A stretch of 64,000 nt of DNA from Thalassospiraceae bacterium LMO-SO8 (lineage in GTDB: Bacteria; Pseudomonadota; Alphaproteobacteria; Rhodospirillales; Casp-alpha2). The stretch's first letter is position 1. Every line of letters starts with the position of its first letter. The stretch covers positions 2,170,001-2,234,000 of the forward strand of contig CP134226.1 of the NCBI GenBank assembly GCA_031655335.1. Direction: 5' to 3'. The notes under the pieces were generated by a model that made no database searches, was not told the DNA's origin, and worked only from the letters and a program-made list of their open reading frames with translations. Below are positions 1 to 8,624 of the stretch, piece after piece. A program made the translations under genes and the position numbers.

Positions 1-1568
1 TCGATCATTTCGAACCCATTCTGGAAGCCGCCATGGCGCGTCTGCCGGCGCTCGAGAACGCGGGCATCCAGACCTTCTTCAACGGCCCGGAAAGCTTTAC
101 CCCCGACGTGCGCTACAACCTGGGCCCGGCCCCGGGTTTGGACGGCCTGATGGTGGCGGCGGGGCTCAATTCCATCGGCATCCAGTCGGCGGGCGGTATC
201 GGCCGCGTGGTCGCGGACTGGGTCAAGTCGGGCCACGCCCCCATGGATCTGTGGGAAGTGGACATCCGCCGCCAGATGCCGTTTCAGGCCAACCGCGCCT
301 ATCTGCGGGAAAGGGTGTCGGAAAGCCTGGGCCTTCTCTACGCCACCCACTGGCCGTTTCAGCAGTACACCACCGGGCGCGGCCTGCGCCGCTCACCCCT
401 GTATGAGCACCTGAAGGCCGCCAACGCCTGCTTCGGCGAAAGTGCGGGGTGGGAGCGCGCCAACTGGTTCGCGCCCGCGGGAACGGAGCCGAAATACGAA
501 TACAGCTACGGCCGCCAGAACTGGTTCGATGCGTCCGCTGGCGAACACCGCGCGGCGCGGGAAGGCGTCGCCCTGTTCGACCTCACCTCCTTCGCCAAGT
601 TCCGGGTCGAGGGTTCGGACGCGGCCAAGGTTTTGGGCCGGGTCTCCGCCAACGATGTGGCGGGCGAGACGGGCCGCGCCGTCTACACCCAATGGCTGAA
701 CGATCGTGGCGGGATCGAGGCCGATCTGACCGTGACGCGCCTGGCCGAGGACGCTTTCCTGGTCGTCACCTCCGGGGCCTGTCAGGTGCGGGATTTCCAT
801 TGGCTCAAGGGCCATGTGCAAGACCACGAGCGTTGCACCGTCACGGACGTGACCTCGGGCCATGCGGTGATCGGCGTCATGGGCCCCAGGTCGCGGGATC
901 TGCTGGTTAGGCTGACGCCGGAAGATCTGTCGAACGACGCGTTTCCCTTCGGCGCCAGCCGCGAGGTCGAATTCGCCATGGGCCTCGCCCGCATGACCCG
1001 CATTTCCTATGCGGGCGAACTGGGCTGGGAAATCATGGCGCCGACGGAATTCGCGGCCCATGTCTATGAGGCGGTCGTCGCGGCGGGCCGGGATTTCGGC
1101 CTGGTCCACGCGGGCATGCATGCCATGAACTCGCTTCGCATCGAAAAGGCCTACCGCCATTGGGGCCACGACATTTCCGACGAGGATACCGTGCTCGAGG
1201 CCGGGCTCGGATTCGCCGTCGCCTGGGACAAGCCGGGGGGATTCATCGGCCGCGACGCGCTGCTGAGGCAACGCGAAGCCGGGGTGACGCGCCGCCTGCT
1301 GCAATTCCTGGTCGATGACCCAACCCCCCTGCTTTACCACAATGAGCCGATCTGGCGGGATGGCGCGATCGTCGGCAAGGTCACGTCGGGCATGTACGGG
1401 CACACCCTCGGCGGGGCCGTCGGCATGGGCTATGTGGCTGTACCGGACGGCGGCCCGGCGGGCCTCGATGGCCACGCCTACGAAATCGAAATCGCCGGGG
1501 TGCGTTATCCGGCCCAGGCGTCGCTCCGGCCTCTCTACGATCCCGCGTCGTCCCGCCTACGCGGCTGA
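1..1568 (+). CDS. Dimethylglycine/sarcosine dehydrogenase-like FAD and aminomethyltransferase enzyme, 5' truncated
   Basis: This is the C-terminal part of a large flavoenzyme. The reading frame is open to the left edge, so the ATG at 33 is internal and the real start lies outside the window. Visible in order are the end of a DAO-type FAD domain (GLNSIGIQSAGGIG), the short central domain found in dimethylglycine and sarcosine dehydrogenases (about residues 90-160 of the visible part), and a GcvT-like folate-binding aminomethyltransferase domain (from ASAGEHRAAREGVALFDLT to the end). Such enzymes oxidatively demethylate N-methylated amines and pass the one-carbon unit to tetrahydrofolate. It lies 183 bp upstream of phnA on the same strand, so an N-methylated aminophosphonate is a possible substrate; that is inference. 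Confidence 0.85.
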   Translation, partial: DHFEPILEAAMARLPALENAGIQTFFNGPESFTPDVRYNLGPAPGLDGLMVAAGLNSIGIQSAGGIGRVVADWVKSGHAPMDLWEVDIRRQMPFQANRAYLRERVSESLGLLYATHWPFQQYTTGRGLRRSPLYEHLKAANACFGESAGWERANWFAPAGTEPKYEYSYGRQNWFDASAGEHRAAREGVALFDLTSFAKFRVEGSDAAKVLGRVSANDVAGETGRAVYTQWLNDRGGIEADLTVTRLAEDAFLVVTSGACQVRDFHWLKGHVQDHERCTVTDVTSGHAVIGVMGPRSRDLLVRLTPEDLSNDAFPFGASREVEFAMGLARMTRISYAGELGWEIMAPTEFAAHVYEAVVAAGRDFGLVHAGMHAMNSLRIEKAYRHWGHDISDEDTVLEAGLGFAVAWDKPGGFIGRDALLRQREAGVTRRLLQFLVDDPTPLLYHNEPIWRDGAIVGKVTSGMYGHTLGGAVGMGYVAVPDGGPAGLDGHAYEIEIAGVRYPAQASLRPLYDPASSRLRG

Positions 1569-1629
1569 TTTCCCCCGTTAATTGGTGCCGTTTGATGCTC
1601 GATCCTGTCCCGGATCGGAGGGACGTCAT

Positions 1630-1648
1630 ATTGATTTAACCTATCAAT
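1630..1648. promoter_or_regulatory. Putative operator, inverted repeat ATTGAT-N7-ATCAAT
   Basis: A perfect 6-bp inverted repeat with a 7-bp spacer lies in the AT-rich gap upstream of phnA, 19 bp before a TTGACA hexamer. Its size and T...A symmetry resemble LysR-type operator sites. No regulator gene is adjacent in the window. Confidence 0.45.
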
Positions 1649-1666
1649 CACATAGTTATTAGCGAT

Positions 1667-1695
1667 TTGACATATCCTTGGCCGCTCACGAGAAT
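1667..1695 (+). promoter_or_regulatory. Candidate sigma70 promoter for phnA
   Basis: TTGACA at 1667-1672 is a perfect -35. Seventeen bases later GAGAAT (1690-1695) matches the -10 consensus at four of six positions. Transcription would begin near 1702, about 50 nt before the phnA ATG. The weak -10 and nearby palindrome suggest activator-dependent expression. Confidence 0.45.
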
Positions 1696-1751
1696 TCCCG
1701 AAACCCAGGCACGGACCTGCGTGCCGGACGATTTCAAAGGTGAGCAGCATC

Positions 1752-3023
1752 ATGGATCAGACCCAGTCCCATCCCCGCAGCGTTTCCGTCAACGGCCGCA
1801 CCTATGCCTGGCCCAGCCAGCCCTTGGTGGTGGTCTGCATCGACGGGTCGGAGCCCGATTACATCGAACAGGCCATCGCCGGCGGGCACATGCCGTTCCT
1901 GGAAAAGGCGCTGAAGGGCGGATCGGATCTGCGCGCCGACTGCGTGGTGCCCAGCTTCACCAACCCCAACAACCTGTCGATCGTCACCGGCGTGCCGCCC
2001 AAGGTGCACGGCATTTCCGGCAACTTCTTCCTGGACCCGGACACGGGCGAGGAAGTGATGATGAACGATCCCAAGTTCCTGCGCACGGACACCATCTTTA
2101 AGGCCTTCCACGACGCCGGCGCCAAGGTTGCCATCGTCACCGCCAAGGACAAGCTGCGCCGCCTGCTGGGTCACGGCCTTGATTTCTCGTCGGGCCGTGC
2201 CGTCGCGTTTTCGTCGGAAAAGGCCGATGAAACGACCCTGGCCGAGAACGGCATCGCCGACGCCCAGGCCCTGGTCGGCCGGCCGATCCCCGACGTCTAT
2301 TCGGCGGACCTGTCGGAATTCATCTTCGACGCGGGTGTCAAGCTGATGGAAACCATGCGCCCCGACATCATGTACCTGTCGACCACCGATTACATCCAGC
2401 ACAAGCACGCCCCCGGCACGCCGGTGGCCAATGCCTTCTACGCCATGATGGACGGGTACTGGGCCAAGCTGGATGCGCTCGGCGCCGTGCTGGCCTTGAC
2501 CGCCGACCACGGCATGAACGCCAAGTTCGGTGCCGACGGCCAACCCGACGTGATCTACCTGCAAGAAGTGCTCGACGGCATTCTGGGGGCCGGCAAGGCG
2601 CGGGTGATCCTGCCGATCACCGACCCCTATGTCGTGCACCACGGGGCCTTGGGCTCCTTCGCCACCGTCTACCTGCCGCCGGACGCGGATACATCCGCCA
2701 TCATCACCAAGCTGGCCGCGGTTTCCGGCGTGCAGAAGGTTTACGACAGGAAACACGGCTGCGCCGAATTCGAGCTGCCGGAAGACCGCCTGGGCGACCT
2801 GATCGTGGTGTCCGACAAGGCCAAGGTGCTGGGCACCTCGTCCGACCGCCACGACCTCAGCCAGTTGAAGGAGCCCCTGCGCTCTCACGGCGGGGTGACG
2901 GAACAGAAGGTGCCGCTGATCGTCACCCGCACGGCCTCCGTCGACAGCGGCCGGCGGCTCCGCAACTTCGACATCTTCGACGTGGCGCTCAATCACACGG
3001 CGCTCGCCCAGAATGCAGCCTAA
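1752..3023 (+). CDS. phnA: Phosphonoacetate hydrolase
   Basis: PhnA cleaves the C-P bond of phosphonoacetate to acetate and phosphate. It is a zinc enzyme of the alkaline phosphatase superfamily. Visible features are the first metal aspartate (VVCIDGSEPDY, D31), the nucleophile region PSFTNPNN with T70, the metal-ligand stretch TTDYIQHKHAPGT, and TADHGMN near residue 255. The 423 aa length fits the family. The ATG at 1752 is preferred because AAAGGTGAG sits about 7 bases upstream; the in-frame GTG at 1740 would overlap that ribosome site. It is followed 51 bp later by phnY, as in other alphaproteobacterial aminophosphonate clusters. Confidence 0.93.
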   Translation: MDQTQSHPRSVSVNGRTYAWPSQPLVVVCIDGSEPDYIEQAIAGGHMPFLEKALKGGSDLRADCVVPSFTNPNNLSIVTGVPPKVHGISGNFFLDPDTGEEVMMNDPKFLRTDTIFKAFHDAGAKVAIVTAKDKLRRLLGHGLDFSSGRAVAFSSEKADETTLAENGIADAQALVGRPIPDVYSADLSEFIFDAGVKLMETMRPDIMYLSTTDYIQHKHAPGTPVANAFYAMMDGYWAKLDALGAVLALTADHGMNAKFGADGQPDVIYLQEVLDGILGAGKARVILPITDPYVVHHGALGSFATVYLPPDADTSAIITKLAAVSGVQKVYDRKHGCAEFELPEDRLGDLIVVSDKAKVLGTSSDRHDLSQLKEPLRSHGGVTEQKVPLIVTRTASVDSGRRLRNFDIFDVALNHTALAQNAA

Positions 3024-3074
3024 CTGAAGCCGCTTTAATCAAGACCCCCACCGGGGCGTTTGGAGGAAAATTCC

Positions 3075-4526
3075 ATGGACAGTGCCGCTCTCAAAAACGA
3101 AGTGATCCACGAAAAACTCCGCATCGTCGGCGACAGCGGCGTGCGCGACGAGCGCATCGAGGTCATGAACCCCTACACCAACAAGGTCGTCGGCACGGTG
3201 CCGAAGGCGTCGGTCGCCGACGTCAAGAAGGCGTTCAAGACCGCCGCCGAGTACAAGCCGACCCTGACCCGGCATGAGCGCGCGGAAATCCTCAAGAAGA
3301 CCGGCGAAATCCTCTATTCCCGCCGCGAACAGGTGTCCGACCTGATCACCGCCGAATGCGGTCTGTCGAAAAAGGATTCGATGTACGAAGCCGGGCGTTC
3401 CAACAGCGTGTTCAACCTGTCCGCCGCCCTGACCCTGATGGACGACGGCGAGGTGTTTTCCTGCGACGTGTCGCCCTCGGGCCCGAAGCGCAAGATCTTC
3501 ACCACGCGCCAGCCGCTGCGGGCGATCAGCGCCATCACGCCGTTCAACCATCCGCTCAACCAGGTTGCGCACAAGATCGCGCCCTCGGTCGCGACCAACA
3601 ACTGCATGGTCCTGAAGCCGACGGAAAAGACGCCGCTGACGGCGCTGCTGCTGGCCGACGTTCTTTATGAAGCGGGCCTGCCGCCGGAAATGTTCCAGGT
3701 CGTCACCGGCGATCCCAAGGACATCGCCGACGAGATGATCACCAACGAACACGCCGATCTGGTGACCTTCACCGGCGGCGTCGCGGTCGGCAAGTACATC
3801 GCCGAACACGCGGGTTACCGCCGCATGGTGCTGGAACTGGGCGGCAACGATCCCCTGATCGTCATGGAAGACGCCGACCTGGAAAAGGCCGCGACCCTGG
3901 CCGTCGCGGGCGCCACCAAGAATTCGGGTCAGCGTTGCACGGCGGTGAAGCGCATCCTGGTGGTCGATGCGGTCGCCGACGAATTCGTCAAGATCGCCCT
4001 GGAAAAGGTCAAGGCCATCAAGTACGGCGACCCCATGGACCCGGACACGGACGTCGGCACGGTGATCGAGGAAAAGGCCGCCATGCAGTTCGAACGGCGG
4101 GTCAACGATGCCGTCGCCAAGGGGGCGGAGCTTCTCTACGGCAACAAGCGGGACGGGGCGCTCTATTCGCCGACCCTGGTCGACCGCGTGCCCTTCGATT
4201 GTGAACTGGTGCGCGAGGAAACCTTCGGTCCCGTGGTGCCGATCATCCGCTGCCCCAACGACATCGCCGAGGTCATCAAGATCTCCAACTCCACCGCCTT
4301 CGCCCTGTCGTCGGGTGTGTGCACCAACAACATGGAATACATCACCCGCTTCATCGACGGCCTGGTCGTCGGCACGGTCAACGTCTGGGAGGTTCCCGGC
4401 TTCCGTATCGAAATGTCGCCCTTCGGCGGGATCAAGGATTCGGGGCTCGGCTACAAGGAAGGCGTGATCGAGGCGATGAAGAGCTTCACCAACGTGAAGA
4501 CCTTCTCCATGCCTTGGCTCAGTTAG
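3075..4526 (+). CDS. phnY: Phosphonoacetaldehyde dehydrogenase (aldehyde dehydrogenase family)
   Basis: This is an NAD(P)-dependent aldehyde dehydrogenase of 483 aa. Catalytic residues are visible: N158 in PFNHP, E254 in LELGGNDP and C288 in [10 protein letters not shown]. PhnY oxidises phosphonoacetaldehyde to phosphonoacetate, the substrate of the adjacent PhnA, and this pairing is the reason for the specific call. The ATG at 3075 is chosen because GGAGG at 3062-3066 is spaced 8 bases from it; the TTG at 3060 cannot use that site. No phnW transaminase is in the window, so the aldehyde must come from an enzyme encoded elsewhere or from the upstream flavoenzyme. Confidence 0.9.
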   Translation: MDSAALKNEVIHEKLRIVGDSGVRDERIEVMNPYTNKVVGTVPKASVADVKKAFKTAAEYKPTLTRHERAEILKKTGEILYSRREQVSDLITAECGLSKKDSMYEAGRSNSVFNLSAALTLMDDGEVFSCDVSPSGPKRKIFTTRQPLRAISAITPFNHPLNQVAHKIAPSVATNNCMVLKPTEKTPLTALLLADVLYEAGLPPEMFQVVTGDPKDIADEMITNEHADLVTFTGGVAVGKYIAEHAGYRRMVLELGGNDPLIVMEDADLEKAATLAVAGATKNSGQRCTAVKRILVVDAVADEFVKIALEKVKAIKYGDPMDPDTDVGTVIEEKAAMQFERRVNDAVAKGAELLYGNKRDGALYSPTLVDRVPFDCELVREETFGPVVPIIRCPNDIAEVIKISNSTAFALSSGVCTNNMEYITRFIDGLVVGTVNVWEVPGFRIEMSPFGGIKDSGLGYKEGVIEAMKSFTNVKTFSMPWLS

Positions 4527-4689
4527 TAGACGTATTTCCATAGTCATCCGATTGTAGAGACCGGAGTTTCAGGCTATAAGCGCACTCAGTGCGTCTATTG
4601 AGGGGTGGTCGAGTGTTACGGCGGCCGCCGGGTGAAACGTCTGTCCGGTCCCGCCGCCCTGAAACCTGCACTGGAAAGCGCGACAGCAC

Positions 4690-6402
4690 GTGGAAACCAT
4701 CATCAACATCGTCGGCGGCGTCGCCCTTCTGTTGTGGGGCATCCGCATGGTGCGCACGGGGATCACCCGGTCCTTCGGCGCCGATCTGCGCCATGCGTTG
4801 GCGGCGTCATCGCGTAACCGGGTGACGGGGCTGGCCGCCGGTTTCGGCGTCACCACCATCCTGCAAAGCTCGACCGCGACGGCGTTGATCGTCTCGTCCT
4901 TCGCCGGGCAGGGGCTGTTGGGCGGTGTTGCCGCGCTCGCCATCATGCTGGGCGCGGACGTCGGTTCGACCATGATCGTGCAGGCCCTGTCGCTTGACCT
5001 GCAGTGGCTGTCCCCGGTGTTGATTTCCGCCGGCGTGTTCCTGTTCCTGTCGACGGAGGCAAGCCGCCGCCGCGCCATCGCCCGCGCCCTTCTCGGGCTC
5101 GGCCTGATGCTGCTGTCCCTGCGCCTGATCGCCATGGGCTCCCTGCCGTTCCGCGAGAGCGAGGCCATGGCCGTCCTGGTTCATCCCCTGACCAGCGAGC
5201 CGCTGCTGGCCGTGGTGTTCGCGGCCGCCCTGACCTGGGCGTCCCATTCCTCGGTCGCCGTGGTGCTGTTGATCCTGTCGCTGGCCGGCATGCAGGTGCT
5301 GAACGTGCAATTGGCCATGACCATGGTGCTGGGCGCCAACCTGGGCGGCGCCTTGGCCGCCGTCGGACTGACGGCCAAGTCCCTGCCGGCCGTGCGCCGG
5401 GTGCCGCTCGGCAATCTTTTGATGCGCATGGTCGGCGTGTTCGCCGTGCTGCCCTTCGTGCCTTATCTGCAACCCTATCTGGCGGTGCTGGGCGACACGC
5501 CCGCGCGGCTGCTCGCCAATTTCCACACGGGCTTCAATCTGGCCCTGGTCGTGGTGTTTCTGCCGGCCCTTGCCCTGGTCGACTGGGCTGCCCGGCGCAT
5601 CGCCCCCGACCGCCCGGCGACCGACGATCCCGGCAGTCCCCGATACCTGGACGAAGGGGCGCTCGACACGCCCTCCGTCGCGCTGACCGGGGCGGCGCGA
5701 GAGGCCCTGCGCATGGGCGACGCCGTGAAATCCATGCTGTCCGCCACGCGCGACGTGCTGCGCACCAACGATGCGACCCTGCGCAAGACGGTGGAAGCCC
5801 AGGACGACGTGGTCGACCGCCTGCACGAGGCGATCAAGCTTTACCTGACCCGGCTGACCGAAGAGGAAATGGACAAGGCGGAAAGCCAGCGCAGCATCGA
5901 AATTCTCAGCTTCACCACCAACCTGGAACATGTTGGCGACATTATCGACAAGAACCTGATGGAACTGGCGGGCAAGAAGATCAAGGGCCACATCAACTTT
6001 TCCGACGAAGGCTACCGGGAGTTGGAAGCCTTCCACAACCGCATCATGCAGAACCTGGATCTGGCGCTGCACGTGTTCGTGTCGGCCGACGAGGACGCGG
6101 CCCGCCGGTTGCTGCACGAGAAGACGGAAATCCGCGATCTGGAACGCCGCTATGTGGAAAATCATTTCCGCCGCATGGGCGAACGGCGCCCGGACACCCT
6201 CGATTCCAGCGCCCTGCATCTGGACGTGCTGCGCGACCTGAAGCGGGTCAACAGCCACCTGACCTCGGTCGCCTATCCGATCCTGGAACGCATGGGGGCA
6301 CTCACGGAAAGCCGCCTGATCGAGGACGCGGCGGAAAAGCAGAGCCGGGACAGGGACACGGCCCTGCCCCTGGGGGTCCAGCCCAGGCGCGAAGACGGCT
6401 GA
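4690..6402 (+). CDS. Na+/phosphate symporter family membrane protein with PhoU-like C-terminus
   Basis: A 570-aa protein with an N-terminal NptA/SLC34-like membrane half (to about residue 300). It has the duplicated QSST/HSS-type signatures: TTILQSSTATALIVSSFAGQ near 55 and TWASHSSVAVVLL near 180. A helical PhoU-like cytoplasmic half follows (about 340-540). The family moves phosphate with sodium, and bacterial members can act in uptake or efflux. Directly downstream of phnA-phnY it plausibly handles phosphate released from phosphonates; direction is not evident from sequence. Start is the GTG at 4690, with GGAAAG about 12 bases upstream. The gene converges on the ABC transporter operon, with 4 bp between the stops. 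Confidence 0.88.
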   Translation: METIINIVGGVALLLWGIRMVRTGITRSFGADLRHALAASSRNRVTGLAAGFGVTTILQSSTATALIVSSFAGQGLLGGVAALAIMLGADVGSTMIVQALSLDLQWLSPVLISAGVFLFLSTEASRRRAIARALLGLGLMLLSLRLIAMGSLPFRESEAMAVLVHPLTSEPLLAVVFAAALTWASHSSVAVVLLILSLAGMQVLNVQLAMTMVLGANLGGALAAVGLTAKSLPAVRRVPLGNLLMRMVGVFAVLPFVPYLQPYLAVLGDTPARLLANFHTGFNLALVVVFLPALALVDWAARRIAPDRPATDDPGSPRYLDEGALDTPSVALTGAAREALRMGDAVKSMLSATRDVLRTNDATLRKTVEAQDDVVDRLHEAIKLYLTRLTEEEMDKAESQRSIEILSFTTNLEHVGDIIDKNLMELAGKKIKGHINFSDEGYRELEAFHNRIMQNLDLALHVFVSADEDAARRLLHEKTEIRDLERRYVENHFRRMGERRPDTLDSSALHLDVLRDLKRVNSHLTSVAYPILERMGALTESRLIEDAAEKQSRDRDTALPLGVQPRREDG

Positions 6403-6406
6403 CCGT

Positions 6407-7315
6407 CTAGCCGGACAGCCCGCGCAGGCGTTCCGTGCGCCGGCGCAGCAGTTCCAGCGTCGTCAGCAAGGCAATCGAAAACAGGATCAGGATCGTCGCC
6501 GCCGCCAGGATGGTTGGCGATATCTGTTCACGGATGCCGTTCCACATCTGTAACGGGATCGTCTGCTGGTCGTAGGACGCGACGAACAGGACCACGACCA
6601 CCTCGTCGAACGAGGTGACGAAGGCGAACAGCGCCCCTGAAATCACCCCGGGCAGGATCAAGGGCAGGATCACCTTGCGGAAGGTCGTCACGGGCGAGGC
6701 CCCCAGGCTGGCCGCCGCATGGATCAGCGAGCGGTCGAAGCCGGCGAGCGTCGCCGTCACGGTGATGATGACGAACGGGATGCCCAGCATGGCATGGGCC
6801 AGCACGATGCCGACGTAGGTATGGGCCAGCCCGGCCTTTGAATAGAAGAAGAACAGCCCCGTCGCCGAGATGATCATGGGCACGATCATCGGCGAGATCA
6901 GCAGCGCCATGACGGCGCGGCGAAACGGCATTTCCGGGCGTGACAGGCCGAGCGCCGCGAGCGTGCCCAGCCCCGTCGCGATCAGGGTCGAGGAAATGCC
7001 GATGATGAAGGAATTCTTGGCCGCGTGAATCCACTGCGAATTGGCCCAGGCATCCGCCCACCATGCGCCGTCGCGTACCGCGTCGGGCGCGGTCATGCCA
7101 TAGGTCAGCAGCCGGTCGTACCAGCGCAGGGAGAACCCGTCGGGGTCGAGCGCCAGCATGTCACGGGTGAAGGTGAAATAGGGCTCGGCGTTGAACGACA
7201 GCGGCACGATGACGATGATGGGCGCGATCAGGAACAGGAACACCCCGGCGCAGAACGCCAGATACAGGCGGCGCCAGATGCGTTCGAACGTCGTCGCGTG
7301 CGGGGGCATCGCCAT
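6407..7315 (-). CDS. ABC transporter permease, PotC type
   Basis: An inner-membrane permease of 302 aa with about six hydrophobic segments. The EAA loop that contacts the ATPase is AAASLGASPVTTFRKVILP. It belongs to the spermidine/putrescine-type family (COG1177) and pairs with the PotB-like gene 9 bp upstream. It is the last gene of the importer operon, which runs on the minus strand as ATPase, binding protein, permease, permease. The substrate cannot be read from the permease; polyamine, opine or aminophosphonate transporters all share this architecture. Confidence 0.88.
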   Translation of the reverse strand: MAMPPHATTFERIWRRLYLAFCAGVFLFLIAPIIVIVPLSFNAEPYFTFTRDMLALDPDGFSLRWYDRLLTYGMTAPDAVRDGAWWADAWANSQWIHAAKNSFIIGISSTLIATGLGTLAALGLSRPEMPFRRAVMALLISPMIVPMIISATGLFFFYSKAGLAHTYVGIVLAHAMLGIPFVIITVTATLAGFDRSLIHAAASLGASPVTTFRKVILPLILPGVISGALFAFVTSFDEVVVVLFVASYDQQTIPLQMWNGIREQISPTILAAATILILFSIALLTTLELLRRRTERLRGLSG

Positions 7316-7324
7316 GACCGTTTC

Positions 7325-8602
7325 CTAACCCAACTTCATGTTGTCGACGCCGACCAGCCGGTCATACAGCCAGTACAGCAAAATCACGCCGCCCAGCAGC
7401 AATGCCCCCAGCGCCGCCGCCAGGCCCCAGTTGAGGCTTTGCAGCATGTGAAAGGCGATCTGATTGGAAATCAGCTGGCCGGACGAGCCGCCGACCAGGG
7501 CCGGGGTGATGTAGTAGCCGACGCTGATGATGAACACCAACAGGACGCCCGCGCCGATGCCCGGCACGGTCTGCGGCAGGTAGACGCGAAGGAATGCCGT
7601 CACCGGCCCGGCCCCCAGCGAGCGTGCGGCGCGCACGAAATCCTTGGGCACGGTCTTCATCACGGAATAGAGCGGCAGGATCATGAACGGCAGCATGATA
7701 TGGGTCATGGCGATGACCGTGCCCCATTGATTGTACATGAGCTGCAATCGTCCGTCGTCGCCGAGAACGCCGAGGGAGACCAGCATGTCGTTCAGCACCC
7801 CCTGGCTTTGCAAAAGCGTGATCCAGGACGTCGTGCGCACCAGAAGCGATGTCCAGAACGGCAGCAGCACCAGGACCATCAGCAGGTTGGAATACTTGAG
7901 CGGCAGGCTGGCCAGAAGATGCGCCGCCGGATAGCCCAGGATCAGGCAGAGCCCCGCGATCAACGCCGAGAGAAACAGGGTGCGCAGAAACAAATGGCCA
8001 TAGATGCGCCGGTTTTCGGGTGCGCGGACGATATCTCCCTCGGCGTCATAGGAAAGGTCCAGGGCCTGGGCGTAGAAGGCGGCGGTATGCGGGGAGGCGG
8101 CGCGGGCCATCACGGTCCACAGGTGCAGGTCGCCCCATTCTTCGTTGAGGGCGAGAAGCTGGTCCTTGTAGGGCGGGCCCTTGATCCGCTTGATCTTCCG
8201 CGCCGTCGACTTGAACAGGCTGGTGGCGCCTGTGCGTTCGTAATTGATGCGCGTGCCGACCTGGGCATGGGTGCGGTTGGCGCGCGCTTCCGTCAGGTCG
8301 AGGACCAGGGCCTTGAAGGCGTCTTCCCCCGGCACCTGCGCAACGTCGTGGTCCCGCAGCCAGGACGACAGGCGCGGCATGTTGTCGGAAAACACGGGGT
8401 TGTAGATGCTGAGGTAAAGCATCTGGCCGATCGGCACGGCGAAGGTCACGATCACGAACAACAGCAGGGGCGCGACCAGAAACAGCGCCTTCAGGCGCGC
8501 GCGCCGGGTCGCCCGCGCCAGGGCGGTCTTCAGCGGCGTGCCGTCGCCGGTGGTCAGCGGGCCAAGATCGCCCGCCGCCACGGTGTCGGCTGCCGTCGTC
8601 AT
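7325..8602 (-). CDS. ABC transporter permease, PotB type, with large periplasmic insertion
   Basis: A 425-aa permease whose C-terminal half (about 200-425) is a standard PotB-like domain with the EAA loop AARSLGAGPVTAFLRVYLP. The first membrane helix lies at about 34-60. Between it and the second helix is a hydrophilic stretch of roughly 130 residues containing many Arg/Lys and ending near DAEGDIVRAPENRR, which makes the protein about 150 residues longer than E. coli PotB. It sits 22 bp downstream of the binding-protein gene and 9 bp upstream of the PotC-like gene, so they are surely cotranscribed. Confidence 0.88.
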   Translation of the reverse strand: MTTAADTVAAGDLGPLTTGDGTPLKTALARATRRARLKALFLVAPLLLFVIVTFAVPIGQMLYLSIYNPVFSDNMPRLSSWLRDHDVAQVPGEDAFKALVLDLTEARANRTHAQVGTRINYERTGATSLFKSTARKIKRIKGPPYKDQLLALNEEWGDLHLWTVMARAASPHTAAFYAQALDLSYDAEGDIVRAPENRRIYGHLFLRTLFLSALIAGLCLILGYPAAHLLASLPLKYSNLLMVLVLLPFWTSLLVRTTSWITLLQSQGVLNDMLVSLGVLGDDGRLQLMYNQWGTVIAMTHIMLPFMILPLYSVMKTVPKDFVRAARSLGAGPVTAFLRVYLPQTVPGIGAGVLLVFIISVGYYITPALVGGSSGQLISNQIAFHMLQSLNWGLAAALGALLLGGVILLYWLYDRLVGVDNMKLG

Positions 8603-8624
8603 TGCCCGTTCCAGCCTTCGGCGC

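Noticed and set aside
4560-4689. Structured-looking stretch before the phosphate carrier gene considered as a tRNA or small RNA.
   Set aside because: There is only a short CGCACT/AGTGCG dyad; no cloverleaf, anticodon arm or CCA end can be drawn.
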